Source of the DNA: Lepisosteus oculatus
Taxonomy: Eukaryota > Chordata > Actinopteri > Semionotiformes > Lepisosteidae
Assembly: GCF_040954835.1 (NCBI RefSeq)
Contig: NC_090698.1
Span: 26,837,501 to 26,901,500 of the forward strand
DNA: 64,000 bases
Reading direction: 5' to 3'
Under the pieces are notes generated by a model. The model had not been told where the DNA came from. It saw only the letters and a list, made by a program, of their open reading frames with translations, and ran no database searches. Each line of letters begins with the position of its first letter. The stretch's first letter is position 1. The position numbers and the translations under genes are program-made. Positions 41,809 to 53,690 of this stretch are shown here, one piece after another.

Positions 41809-43441
41809 CAGTGCCTTGCGAAAGTATTCGGCCCCCTTGAACTTTTCAACCTTTTGCCACATTTCAGGCTTCAAACATAAAGATATAAATTTTTTAATTT
41901 TATGTGAAGAATCACCAACAAGTGGGACACAATTGTAAAGTGGAACGAAATCTATTGGATTTTTGAAACTTTTTTAACTAATAAAAAAATGAAAAGTGGG
42001 GCGTGCAAAATTATTCGGCCCCCTTGCGTTAATACTTTGTAGAGCCACCTTTTGCTGCGATTACAGCTGCAAGTCGCTTGGGGTATGTCTCTATCAGTTT
42101 TGCACATCGAGAGACTGAAATTCTTGCCCATTCTTCCTTGCAAAACAGCTCGAGCTCAGTGAGGTTGGATGGAGAGCGTTTGTGAACAGCAGTTTTCAGC
42201 TCTTTCCACAGATTCTCGATTGGATTCAGGTCTGGACTTTGACTTGGCCATTCAAACACCTGGATACGTTTATTTGTGAACCATTCCTTTGTAGATTTTG
42301 CTGTATGTTTGGGATCATTGTCTTGTTGGAAGATAAATCTCCGTCCCAGTTTCAGGTCTTTTGCAGACTCCAACAGGTTTTCATCCAGAATGGTCCTGTA
42401 TTTGGCTGCATCCATCTTCCCCTCAATTTTAACCATCTTCCCTGTCCCTGCTGAAGAAAAGCAGGCCCAAACCATGATGCTGCCACCACCATGTTTGACA
42501 GTGGGGATGGTGTGTTGAGGGTGATGAGCTGTGTTGCTTTTACGCCAAACATATCGTTTTGCATTGTGGCCAAAAAAAGTTCGATTTTGGTTTCATCTGA
42601 CCAGAGCACCTTCTTCCACATGTTTGGGGTGTCTCCCAGGTGGCTTGTGGCAAACTTTAGACGAGACTTTTTATGGATATCTTTGAGAAATGGCTTTCTT
42701 CTTGCCACTCTTCCATAAAGGCCAGATTTGTGCAGTGTAAGACTGATTGTTGTCCTATGGACAGACTCTCCCACCTCAGCTGTAGTTCTCTGCAGTTCAT
42801 CCAGAGTGATCATGGGCCTCTTGGCTGCATCTCTGATCAGTCTTCTCCTTGTCTGAGCTGAAAGTTTAGAGGGACGGCCAGGTCTTGGTAGATTTGCAGT
42901 GGTCTGATACTCCTTCCATTTCAAGATGATCGCTTGCACAGTGCTCCTTGGGATGTTTGAAGCTTGGGAAATCTTTTTGTATCCAAATCCGGCTTTAAAC
43001 TTCTCCACAACAGTATTACGGACCTGCCTGGTGTGTTCCTTGGTCTTCATGATGCTCTCTGCGCTTTCAACAGAACCTTGAGACTATCACAGAGCAGGTG
43101 CATTTATACAGAGACTTGATTACACACAGGTGGATTCTATTTATCACCATCAGTCATTTAGGACAACATTGGATCATTCAGAGATCCTCGCTGAACTTCT
43201 GGAGTGCACTTGCTGCACTGAAAGTAAAGGGGCCGAATAATTTTGCACGCCCCACTTTTCATTTTTTTATTAGTTAAAAAAGTTTCAAAAATCCAATAGA
43301 TTTCGTTCCACTTCACAATTGTGTCCCACTTGTTGGTGATTCTTCACATAAAATAAAAAATTTATATCTTTATGTTTCAAGCCTGAAATGTGGCAAAAGT
43401 TTGAAAAGTTCAAGGGGGCCGAATACTTTCGCAAGGCACTG
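41809..43441 (-). mobile_element. Tc1-family DNA transposon, near intact
   Basis: A complete 1,633-bp element flanked by TA (41,807-41,808 and 43,442-43,443). The terminal inverted repeats are about 215 bp (41,809-42,024 and 43,227-43,441), starting CAGTGCCTTGCGAAAGTATT, and differ at only a few positions. Each holds an outer and an inner copy of 'ttcggcccccttg', the IR/DR layout of Sleeping Beauty-type elements. The transposase reads on the minus strand. High end-to-end similarity indicates a recent insertion relative to the other Tc1 copies here. Confidence 0.95.
42029..43050 (-). pseudogene. Tc1 transposase with a single frameshift
   Basis: It starts ATG at 43,048-43,050 (MKTKEHTRQV) and stops at 42,029-42,031, about 340 codons, the full length of the family. 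In order it shows an N-terminal helix-turn-helix (KKISQASNIPRSTVQAI), the GRPSKL linker, a second HTH, and SDETKIELF with the first catalytic Asp. QQDNDPKHT carries the second Asp and [11 protein letters not shown] the Glu, with 34 residues between the second D and the E (DD34E). The frame changes once, in a run of seven A (T on the coding strand) at 42,572-42,578 just after the first Asp. No stop lies inside either half. As read it cannot make one protein, though a sequencing error in the homopolymer is possible. Confidence 0.9.
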
Positions 43442-43443
43442 TA

Positions 43444-45055
43444 AATATAATTTCTGTAGTATTTTACACTTTAAGATCTTTTTACTAATCTGATTAATAT
43501 TTTTTTCAATGTCACTTAGAATAGATAGCAACAATTTCTAACTTGCACAATACAAACAATATATAGCTGTGTTGATGTTATAACCAAAAGCCTTTTTTAT
43601 AAGAGATACAGCATCATAATGATCTTTCAATAACAATCTCTCTAAAAACAGTTATAGACTTAAGTTTTGAGGCTGATTCTCAAAACTTAAGCCTGGAACA
43701 TTATCTAATTTCCAAGCAGGAGCTGACTTTCACTTCCACTTTATTTTTTTAGAAGAGTGAACATTAGCTTTAGCAGTTATAAAATAGTGTATCCTTGGAT
43801 AACACTGATGTCTGCCAACTGAGGACAATTGGTTCAGTGCAGAAAGAGAAGCTAGAATGAGTAAGGACATTTAATTTAGTATTTTTAGATTACAGCTAAG
43901 TAACAAATAATTTTTAATGAAAAGCAGAGGACTTTAATTGTGCTTTCATTTTTTATATTGGCAGCAAAATCTATTCATTAGATTTGAATCTATTCATTTC
44001 AACTTGGAAAAACTGAAAGTAATCCACAATATTGGAAAAAATAGAATATAAGATTTAAATGAAAGAAAAATTCAAATTTTGATTGGTCTTTGAAATTCAT
44101 GGGGTGCCACATTTGCATTTTTTTTAAAACATGCATTTTTTTTTCTGAAATTTTCTGAAAAACAACAACAATTACTGTAAGATTTTCAAACTTTCCAAAA
44201 ATCTTTCATCCCTAATGGGCCAGCCTCATCTGTGACCCAACTGTGATCAAATTAAACACACAGTGTGATCACATTACATTGTGATAATAGCTAATAATAG
44301 TTCAGTGTGTGGAAACATATTAACAAATGTATCTTAATAACAGGATGAACACATTTTTAAATGTACAGTATGACAAAAAACAAAACAAAATGTACACACT
44401 TATGTTTCTAATATTTCTAGCAATACATGAATGTTTCTAATGATAAATAAAATAACATTTGGGAAATCTGCTAAAGACTTGAATAGTTTGCCATTGCTCT
44501 AACAGAATGGAATTCAGAATGGTCCATAGATTATATATCATATGCAATTTAAGTGTGATCTGCTTGTGAACGTAATGTATTCCTTAATTTCCATGTAGTG
44601 GCATTAAACGTTTAATAGTTTTTAAAAAATAATATTTGCTAACACTTAATTTGACCAAGGCCTTGTGTATCTTAACACAGAGAAACCTATTCGGATGTTG
44701 TGATTACATTCGTAATATTTTACATGTATAACTATTTTTTTTCCAAAAAACATTATAGTCGCATTAGTATTCATGATGGCCCTGGTTTTAACCCATGTTA
44801 TAACAGCTTCTGTGTATTATTATAAATACTTATGTACCCACTGTCTCTCTGAATTATAGTACGATACAATTATAATCTATATTTATAGAATCGTATGTTG
44901 TCTCTAATGAGGATGTTATGCTAGCTAAAGTATATACAGTCAAAGTAAAATAAAGCATAATGCATTGTTCTTTGTATCCTGACTTGAAGACCAAGCAACA
45001 CAACTCAGGTATAAAGTTGTAGAAACGCACAGTTCAAGAAAATAGCATTAAAAAT
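43444..45055. other. Intergenic stretch, nothing recognised
   Basis: AT-rich DNA with homopolymer runs. No gene or repeat with clear ends. Confidence 0.55.
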
Positions 45056-45850
45056 TTAAAGACGGTGAATACCCTTTGACCATGATTAGGTTTGTATTTA
45101 AGTGGAAGGTACTGCACATTGTACCAGCCTAGATCAGACTGTCCCAGCAAACTGAGCAGCCTGGCATGTAAGACACTGGTGAGGGATGCCAACATGAAAC
45201 CATTGGCAACTTCGAAAAAGCTACTGAGTTCAATTGATGAGACAACAAGACCCTGATCACAAAGCTGGCTTTTTAATTTTAATTCCCGAATGGAGTTTAC
45301 AAAGAAAACTTGTAAGTGATACTGCAAATGCGGCAAAAAACTAGCTAAAATAATAACTTTTTTTTTCTGAATGCAAAGTGTTACATCAGATGCAAAATCA
45401 ACACAGCATTTCACCCACTCAGCGCCAACACAGCAATGTACTGTAAAGCACGGGAGTGGCAACATCACCTTAGGTGGGTGCTTGTCATCGGTTAGGGACT
45501 GGAAACCCTGCCAAGGTTGAGGGGGAAAATAGATGAATCAAGGTACAGACAAATCATAGAGGAAATCCTGCTTAATTGTGCTTAAAGGCTAAAAAATTGG
45601 GAAGAAATTTGACACAGATTCCAGGGTCAAACCTACTGTAGAAGAAAGGAAAGGTCCTTGAGTGGTCCAGTCAAAGTACAGACTTGAATCTGAGAGAAGA
45701 TATGTGGGTAAGACTTGAACATTATTGAGTTTGCAAAGTTGGGAGATCCAAAAAGACTTACAGCTGGAATGCACTCTGTATGCAAACAACATATTTAAGG
45801 ATAGATTAAAGTACTCTGGATTCATAAAAAGATGGTAAATACTTTCATAA
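45056..45850 (+). mobile_element. Old Tc1-like remnant
   Basis: Broken + strand frames recall a Tc1 transposase. QQDPDHKAGF lies near 45,245, TVKHGSGNIT near 45,439-45,468, and EWSSQSTDLNLRE near 45,658-45,697 in place of the SPDLNPIE motif. Frameshifts and stops are frequent. No inverted repeats are confidently seen. The interval 45,851-47,264 after it has nothing recognised. Confidence 0.6.
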
Positions 45851-47264
45851 TGTTTTAATCTTAGATATTTTCAGTATTCCTACATATCTACAACATAATG
45901 CAGTTTCTTTTCAAAATGAGAACACCTGTTTTCTCCAAGGCTGCACAAGAACCTTTGGTATCAGTGACATAATCCATCTGTTCAGGTTGACATCATGACA
46001 CATCCTACTGTGGGGTGCCACATTTGCATACTCATACTACAAAATCAAGAAGAAGAAATGATTATAAGCAGCAGAGCAAGTCCAGACAGATACATTTTAA
46101 ATTCAATAATTCATTAAGTATATCCTGATGACACAGCACTGAGAGATTCAATTGGATGAATCTACAGTATATCTTTTGAGTCCAGCATTGACATACTGTA
46201 TATTAATTTTTAAAAATGAAGATCACCTCAATGCTATTAATTTAAATAAAATTTAATGAAGATCAACTCAATTACCTGAACTGTGATCTGATCTTTACGA
46301 ATGGGCGGATTGTTTTTTTTTAAAACGGAAAAGGCTTAAAAAACATTTTATGCTTTAGAACTGTGTTGTGTTCGTATGGCCGAGAATAGGTTCAGGCAGC
46401 TACAATGAGATTGGACTGAGATACCATATATGGAGCTATGTGTTTACTTTAACATAATACATTGAAACAAAGCTGCTCAAACTAACAGAAGCAACTCAAA
46501 AAGATACCAATGCACAGTGCTTTGTGTTTCCTACTATCTGTCCCTTGCCAAGCTAACTCTTAAAGTTGTTTTCTTCAAAAGAGAAAACAAGAGTAAAAGA
46601 AGACTAAAAATGATTCTCTGATCAATATGCTCCTGTTGTATCTTTTAGTGAATAATTCTCATTTGTAACATTTTTATGTTTTTCTTATTCAGATATAACT
46701 TCTAGTGCACAGCTGTTCTCTTTCACATGATAATTTTTTTCTAATGCCATTAGAATTTTTAATGCATCAAACTTAAATATTCTTAGCAATTTATTCTATG
46801 TTTATCTCAGAGTTAATATTTCTTCATTCTTAGCACAAATGTATGAGTGCACGTCTGCTGAAGTGGACCAAGAACACTTTTTACCATTCTGAAATGTGAT
46901 TTTAATACAGAGTTAATTAAGATAAACTACATGTTTAGTGATGCATTGCCAACGTCCATTATCATGTTTATAAATAAAGGCTAAGGGGCTCCATGAAACA
47001 GAATTAAATAAATTCTGTAAATATTCTCATCAATCTCACTTTGTGTTGTTTTTGTATTGAATAAAATTAACACACAGTGAGTGTACTACAGTACATCTAA
47101 TTTCTCATCCTTGTACAAGAAGAGAAAAGTGGGTCTTGATAGACATAAAAACATCAGACATAAAACCATTATATTTATATTTACATATATTCAGTTTCTA
47201 TATATTTATATGAGTGTGATGTAAATACATATTTATGCCTATTTATATAAATAATGTATACTAT

Positions 47265-47576
47265 AGGGTGGCACAGTGGCGCAGTGGTTAGCATTGCTGC
47301 ATTGCAGTGCTGGAGCCTAAAGTTTGTATGTTCTCTCCAAGTTTGTGTGGGTTTCTTCTGGGTGCTCTGGTTTCCACACACAGTCTAAAAATACACAGGT
47401 ACTGTAGGTTATGGAAAATGGGCCCTGGAGTAAGTATGAACATGTTAGTGTGTCTGCCCTACATTGGACTGGTGTCCCAACAGAGCTGTACCCTGCCTTG
47501 TCCTCGTTGCTTGCTGAGATAGGCTCCATATTCCCCGTCGCCTCGAGTTTGAAGAAGTGGTTAGAAAATGGATGTT
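47265..47576 (+). repeat. tRNA-derived SINE (first family), near full length
   Basis: 'agggtggcacagtggcgcag', 'gtttgtatgttctctccaag', 'ctggtgtcccaacagagctg', 'gctgagataggctccatatt' and the tail 'gtggttagaaaatggatg' occur in the expected order. It is the best-preserved copy of this family in the window; only the B box is lost. Confidence 0.85.
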
Positions 47577-47641
47577 GTTAGAATTGGCTTTTTGAACCTT
47601 GTATCCCATTCTTAATTTTTTACCAAAGCTTTACTGGAATA

Positions 47642-48240
47642 CAGGTAGTCCCTGACTTACAGCGTATGCGACTTATGACCACTCGCACTTACGACGGCCA
47701 TCCCCTTCATCGTATTACTTTTCATAGTGAAAGGAAAAGGCAAACTGTTCAGTCCAAATTGGACATATTTTTTAAGAAGCCCAGCACCCCCTGAAGGCGA
47801 TCCAAGCCCTAAAGAACATGATGTTGATTATCCACCCTTACAAGCCTCCTCTCCTCCTTCATCCAATGTACTTTATACTTTATACTTTATCACGTATTAT
47901 TATACGTGACATTAAAAAAATCACTCGGGCCAAGTGTGCATTCAGCTGATTACATTAACGGTAAGTGCAAAGCAGCACTTTTTTAATTCTTTTTTTATTA
48001 TTGATTACTTTTAGTGTATTTCATTTTATAATATCCACATTGTATTATTTTACCATGAGTAAATAGTAAAATTTGTGAAAAAATATAACAAAGCCGTATT
48101 ACACAATGTAGCATTAATGCATGTTAATTCTTTACACATCAGCATATGGTTCATGTAGTATCGCGATAAACGCAACTGTGATTTTCGACTTGCGATGGGG
48201 TCGTTGGAACTTAAACCCATCGGAAGTCTAGGACTACCTG
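47642..48240. mobile_element. Non-autonomous pogo/Tigger-like DNA element
   Basis: Bounded by TA on both sides (47,640-47,641 and 48,241-48,242), with terminal inverted repeats CAGGTAGTCCCTGACTTAC and, at the right end, GTCTAGGACTACCTG. The 599-bp interior has no transposase catalytic motifs. The TA duplication and the style of the termini suggest the Tc1/mariner superfamily, pogo/Tigger branch. The branch is inference. Confidence 0.7.
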
Positions 48241-48789
48241 TACACTAAAACACATTTAAAAACAAGTGTTGACCTGCCAGCGTTTTATTAATTCTTCATT
48301 ATACATACTGTATGTAAGGTTTCTGCAAGCAATGTTACTTCAAATACAGTGGATGTTTATTTAGACCTTTGTTGAAAATAAGCATAATTCTAAAACAATG
48401 TAACTTTCACTGTTTTCCTTCATCTGCTCAGCAATAATGCCACTACTGACTGATGTCAGGTCATTATGCTTAAATGAAGCTGAAGGCTAGTCATTAATTA
48501 ATTGCAATTTGTAGCAGCAGTGAGCTGGAAAGTTATAAATAATTTGTTCTCAAAAGGTTAGCAAAGTCTAAAAGAGGAATAATTGCCGAACATGAAAATC
48601 AATTAATTGTCCTTCACTGGTTTATCCACTACATTATTTATGCCTTAATCCATTTAACATACCTACTGTATTGTCAGTGCTGCACTGTGATTGCAGGATG
48701 ACTATTAACAATGTCAAATATCTGAAATACCTGCATAGTAATTTTTTTCATTTACTGTACTGTATATGTGTATATATGCGTAGTCTGCA

Positions 48790-48945
48790 AAGGAACAAGT
48801 AATAAGTTTATTCCATGCTGAAAAGAAAGGAGAGAAAACACAACGTTTTGGCAGTGAAGCCTTCACCTGAAGAAGGCTTCACAGCCGAAACGTTGTGTTT
48901 TCTCTCTTCTCTTTTCAGCATGAAATAAACCTATTACTTGTTCCT
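48790..48945. repeat. 156-bp palindrome of two Penelope-type tails
   Basis: Arms of about 75 bp (48,790-48,864 and 48,872-48,945) are near-perfect reverse complements around a 7-bp centre (ACCTGAA). Each arm carries the same blocks as the Penelope-like tail at 30,060-30,155: CTGAAGAAGGC, GCCGAAACGTTGTG, CAGCATG, AATAAAC and ACTTGTTCC. It is therefore two tails joined head to head, with the hammerhead-like CTGAAGA...GAAA core at the centre on both strands. Confidence 0.85.
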
Positions 48946-49279
48946 ATGTGTACTGTATATGTGCAGAGACACACGAGTTCCAAACTTCCTACAATTCTCC
49001 GAAAGACAAAAAATGAGTGAGCACCATAAACAATAATTGCAGTCTTTCAGCATTATTCTAAGGACTATGTTCTTCTTCATCTGGAAAGGAAAGAAGGTTT
49101 ATAATTCAGAAATCCAGGATGTTATGGAGCCTTGTTTTAAAACATTTTATTTTCCATATACTGTACACAACCCAGTAACAATTCAGTGTCTAAATGATTT
49201 ATGTTAAATGACACCGTTAAAAGAGGAAAGTCAACAGAACCCCAAGATGGTTTTTCAGCCAAACATAATATCAATACTA

Positions 49280-49385
49280 CCACACTGAAGATTGATATCA
49301 GTGCACTAAAGATTGATATCACTACACTGAAGATTGATATAACTTTATTGAAGATTAATATCACTACAATTAAATTGAAAGAGAA
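49280..49385. repeat. 21-bp minisatellite, about five units
   Basis: The word AAGATTGATAT recurs at 49,288, 49,309, 49,330 and 49,351, exactly 21 bp apart, with a decayed fifth unit after. The unit is roughly ACACTGAAGATTGATATCACT. Because 21 is divisible by three, both strands show open heptad-repeat frames. There is no sign that either is a gene. Confidence 0.85.
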
Positions 49386-49627
49386 ACCTTGTCATGGTAG
49401 GCAGACTACTCCATATACTGTACATTAGATTATGTTAACACACCATGGTAAGGAAAAGCATTCTTGGAGGGAAAATGGCAAATATTTTGTGTTATGCAGT
49501 ACACACCATTATAAAGATGTACAGAAAGAATTGGTAGCTTTATAGAATAACAGGTGTAAATAGGAATAGGACAACAATAAAAGGGATTCAAGATCAAGTG
49601 CTTGATGACTTGCCTTGATAACTTGTA

Positions 49628-49882
49628 TGGGTTGTCACAGTGGCAGTGGTTAGCATTGCTGCCTCACATTGCACAGGCTAGGTTCAATGGGTGGGTTTCT
49701 TCTGGTTAATCCAGTTTCCTCCCATAATCCTATAACATATTGGTAGGTTTATTGGTTTCTGGGGAAAATAACCCTGGTGTGGTGTCCATGTCTGTGAGTC
49801 TGCCAAGTTGCTTCCTGGGATAGGCTCCAGCTCCTATGTGACCTCGAACTGAATAAAGTGATTAGAAAATGGAGGAATGGAT
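49628..49882 (+). repeat. tRNA-derived SINE (first family), diverged
   Basis: 'cacagtggcagtggttagc', 'attgctgcctcacattgc', 'ccagtttcctcccataatcc', 'tgggataggctccagctcc' and the tail 'gattagaaaatggagg' occur in order. The stretch 49,883-51,150 following it has no gene. Its 50,700-50,990 part might hold a very old gypsy RT on the minus strand, too weak to call. Confidence 0.8.
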
Positions 49883-51151
49883 TACTTATATTGTAATCAG
49901 TCCTCAAGGACTAATCCCATCTACTAAAAGAAAACAGTAAAGAGATGTAAACCTGGAACGTCAGAAAGGTTTTTGAAATGAGGGAATATAAAAATCAAAC
50001 ACAGAATGTGTCAATAAGGGCAAATAAAACTATCGAAGATGTGAAGAACTCTAATGGAAACAGTCAGCATTGTAGCAAAATTATTAGAATGCAGGCAGTG
50101 AGATAATTTGTACTGATCAGAAGTTATGAGAGGACATTATAGTATGTGCAGTTTTGATAGGGTTTTTTGTTTAAAAAAATACATTTTAAAGCTAGATATT
50201 AGATATGTTTTTTCTATTCACAACTTATTTTGAGTTTTAATTTAAAAAATATTGTTCAGTTAATTATAAACTGACTTTTTTATTTGGATAAAAAAATATA
50301 TTTTATTCTGTTTGTTTCTCAGTAAGATTTATTAGGTCATCCCATCCCATGCTCTTGTACATATACTGTACACAGGAATAAAATGAGTTTTCTAAAATCA
50401 ATAAACATGAGAAGATCTATCTTTTGAGACATGTTTAGGGCTAGTTTGGAGTGAGACTCAAGGCTACATATTTATGGATTACAGTAGGTTTTCAAAGTGT
50501 CAACCACTTTTATCCATGCACATTTGTTAATTCTGTACTCACACATTTTCAGTCAGAAAACATTCAATTGACTCAATGCAATGATAGCAATGTCCACAAA
50601 GCTTCTGAAAACTATCTTGCAATAAGATGCCAAGACACAAAGCTCATGAGTTCCTTTACATTTCTAAGCAAAGACTAATCTAGGCAGTTATCTAATTGGG
50701 ATCAGTTGCTATTCCCTCATTCCCGGTTCCATGCCCAAGGAACTTAGTCTCTTGTGGCCTGCCACCTTGATGCATTTGAACACTAAATGCAGATTCACCA
50801 TGGCTTTCTCAAAGGTAGCCGTGTGCACCATTAGGAAATGTAAATAGATCATGCCTTTCATCACAGGGTGGAAGGCATCTCTTTAAACAACCAATGTTTT
50901 CCTGAGTGAAAAGCAGTTTTTCTGTAGGCCTCCCATACCTACACTTGCATGGATTTTTACTCAGCTCAAGAGAGCTAAATCAGCTTTGGGTTCTCTGCAT
51001 TGGTAATCTGCACAGAACCCACTGTAAATCAGGGTACATCTAGAAAAGTTATGGAATTTGAAAATAACAAACCAAAATCTACTCTGTTTTTTTTAATGTT
51101 CTGAAAAATCAAAGTACAGTACAGTAATTTGAACATTACTAGACTATTGTA

Positions 51152-51373
51152 GTTCAGGTGGGTAGGTGCGTCAGCATGCGTAGGCTGCAAAGGAACAAGT
51201 AATAGGTTTATACAATGCTGAAAAAAAGAAGAAAGAAAACACAACATTTTGGCCATGGAGCCTTCTTCAGGTGTGAGAGAGACAAGGCAGTAGGCAAAGG
51301 TAATGTGGCGGGAGAACAAAGGCTGGGAGAGAGGAAGAGCGAGAGGTGGGAGCAGGGGACAGAAAGAGAGGCC
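51152..51373 (-). mobile_element. Penelope-like element tail, minus strand
   Basis: The reverse complement of 29,959-30,186, block by block: 'cagcatgcgtaggctgcaaag', 'aacaagtaataggttta', 'acaacattttggccatgg', 'agccttcttcaggtgtgag' and 'ctgggagagaggaagag'. It covers the whole 3' tail but no coding part. It ends at the same 'gggtaggtgcgtcagc' border, which therefore marks the element's 3' end. The interval 51,374-52,300 has nothing recognised. Confidence 0.8.
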
Positions 51374-52299
51374 ACAGTGTACTGTATTTATATTTCCAAA
51401 TTGAAAGCAGCTGAATGCTGAAGAATAGCAGCTGAATGGCAGTTTGCTTAATTATACTGTCTTTATCAGACATTTTATATTATCTTATTGATCCGAATCT
51501 AAGATGGCTTCGATATGGAAGTCGACATTATTTAACAAAGTAAAATGACAAAAATGGCAGAAAGATAAGACAACCTCAGCATTGAATGCAATAAAATATT
51601 TGGTAATAATCCACTCAACTTAGATTTTTTCTGACCACTTTTTTACTTTTAATGTCTACAGGTCCTTTCTCATGTGAGCCGTATTCAACAGTGCAACTGA
51701 TAATATGACATTTCTTGAAAAAAAGAAGAAAATGAAAATGATCATAAAAATTTTAAGGTACCTTTCTGTGTTTTTCCTTTACTTTTCATTCATCTTGTAC
51801 AAATAATACTGCAGATAGCAGGTGGCTAATGGTGATATATAGGTAGCAATTCATAAGAAATTAACAAATGTTTTTTTTTTCTGTTGTGGGCTTTGTTTTG
51901 GCAGAAATGTTGCTATTGTTCCGAGATTTCTTCCATGGCAGTTTTTGATTGAAGATTACCTTTGGAAAAAAAAAAAGATTGTTACAGGAGAAAAAAAAGT
52001 TTTTTTTTCCTGGAGTGTTCTTATCCTAAAGACAATATGACCCCTAGTAAATGCACCATTTTTGTAAGAGCCTAAACAGTCCTGCACAACAACTCTTCCT
52101 CTGCTGCCTGGGCTGTCTGCAGGGCAGCCAAATAGAGAATTTACAACCTGCACGAGTTTGATGACATATAGTACTAAATTAACATGTGTGCGCTCATCGG
52201 AAGCAGCATAATAAGCACGACTTTAAGATGCTCATGCTCAATTCTAAACAGTCCCTTTTAACTCTATAGCCTTCCCCCATTTGATTATCAGCCCCATTA

Positions 52300-53690
52300 G
52301 CCTGGGTTGGTATTCACCAAAGTCCCCTTGCTGACGTGGCTGGTTTACCTCTCTGTCCCTCCCAGGTGTCGTGGAATGTGATCCTTATCCCGGTACGGCA
52401 GGCAAAGTCCTCTAATTCTGCTGGGAGCTGGGGCTCCAGCTTGGTGATACTTCTTCACAAACTGCAGTCTGAGAATTGATGTGGCTGTTCCGCTGCTTGC
52501 TTATGCATTGATAGTGACACTTGCTGCCATCTGCTTCAGGGAAATCAGCCACCTAAAAATGGGACGCTCACTGTTGCTGGGAAAGCGACCTGATTTGAAT
52601 CTACAGTCAAAGAGCAGCTTTTGTCTCGAGCTATAGTGTGCTGCCTCAAGGGCCTGCTGTTATATTTGTCAAGTCCATGAGTGCTGGCACTGCTGGACCC
52701 CCTTATCCCCTGGAATTCCAGGCTGGGAATGTGTCCTGGAACTCAGCCAACCAGAACTAATGTTCAGAGCAAGGGTGAAGGTAGAGTCACTGTTAAAGGC
52801 ACACAGGAAGTGCAGACGGTTACCCTCATAAATCCAGCTCACTAATTCTGCTTTACCAGCTCCTTTGTGACAAATACAGAATCATCACGGAAGAGCTATC
52901 ACCCTTGTTCAGTTGCTCCGTGTTCCCCTATGATCTTTTTTCTTGGCACCAACACTGGTACTACAGATGTCCTCTCTTTCTACTATCCCAGCAGCACAGA
53001 CCGACAGACTCATCTCAGATACACAGACTTTTTCACATTTATTTATTTTTTATCTTTTGGTTTACAATGTCAACTGAACTGAGACCGTAATTCTCAAAGC
53101 CTTCACTACTGCCTGGTCTGGGCTTCTAGATTTGGCAAGGATGACCTACAGTAGTGTCGGAGGGTATTCTGTAAGAAAGAACTGAGAGAATCCCTCTCTA
53201 GCACCAGTGTAATGCCGGCAAGGATTCGCAAGACTAAAACTCTTGAAGCAGAAGCTGTGAGCTAAGGCATGGTGCGTGTCCTTTGTTTTACAGAACAAGG
53301 AAGGGAGTCTAACAGAGGAGAATCCTCACAGCATACTGTACAGTATATCCACAGGCAACTCTGAGCCGGGAACAATCTCCCCTTGAAGACATGATGAAGA
53401 GGGGGTTCATAATTAAACCAACTCTTAGCATTGGTGTTGCAGATGTCCTCCTTTTCCACAACTGTAGCAACACAGCCCTACAGACCCTGTCATTCTGATT
53501 GCACAGCACCTCATGCGCCAATCAGGATCCAGCAGTTTATTTTTTTACAAATAAACCTCCACACCATCTTGGCTGTAACCCTCCACAAGCAGCGTTCCCA
53601 GCTCCGGGTCCAGAGTCTAGCTGTTTTTCTATCCGTCTTTCAATCATTCGTAGCGTAAGGCTGTGGAGAAGGAAGAAATTGGTCTAGTTA
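52300..53690. other. Complex, less AT-rich block without recognisable repeats
   Basis: This 1.4 kb differs from its neighbours: higher GC, few homopolymers and no known transposon. It contains a diverged duplication of about 60 bp, 52,960-53,020 against 53,430-53,490, sharing 'acagatgtcctc' and 'agcacagaccgacagac'-like words. The open frames match no protein I recognise. A non-coding RNA, a conserved regulatory region or an unknown repeat are all possible. Confidence 0.4.

Noticed and set aside
49201..49428. 75-codon frames on both strands
   Set aside because: They are produced by the 21-bp tandem repeat, whose period is a multiple of three.
50700..50990. Possible gypsy reverse-transcriptase remnant, minus strand
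   Set aside because: A short ATFEKAMVNLHLVF-like string recalls the RT region, but the catalytic YLDD motif is not visible.
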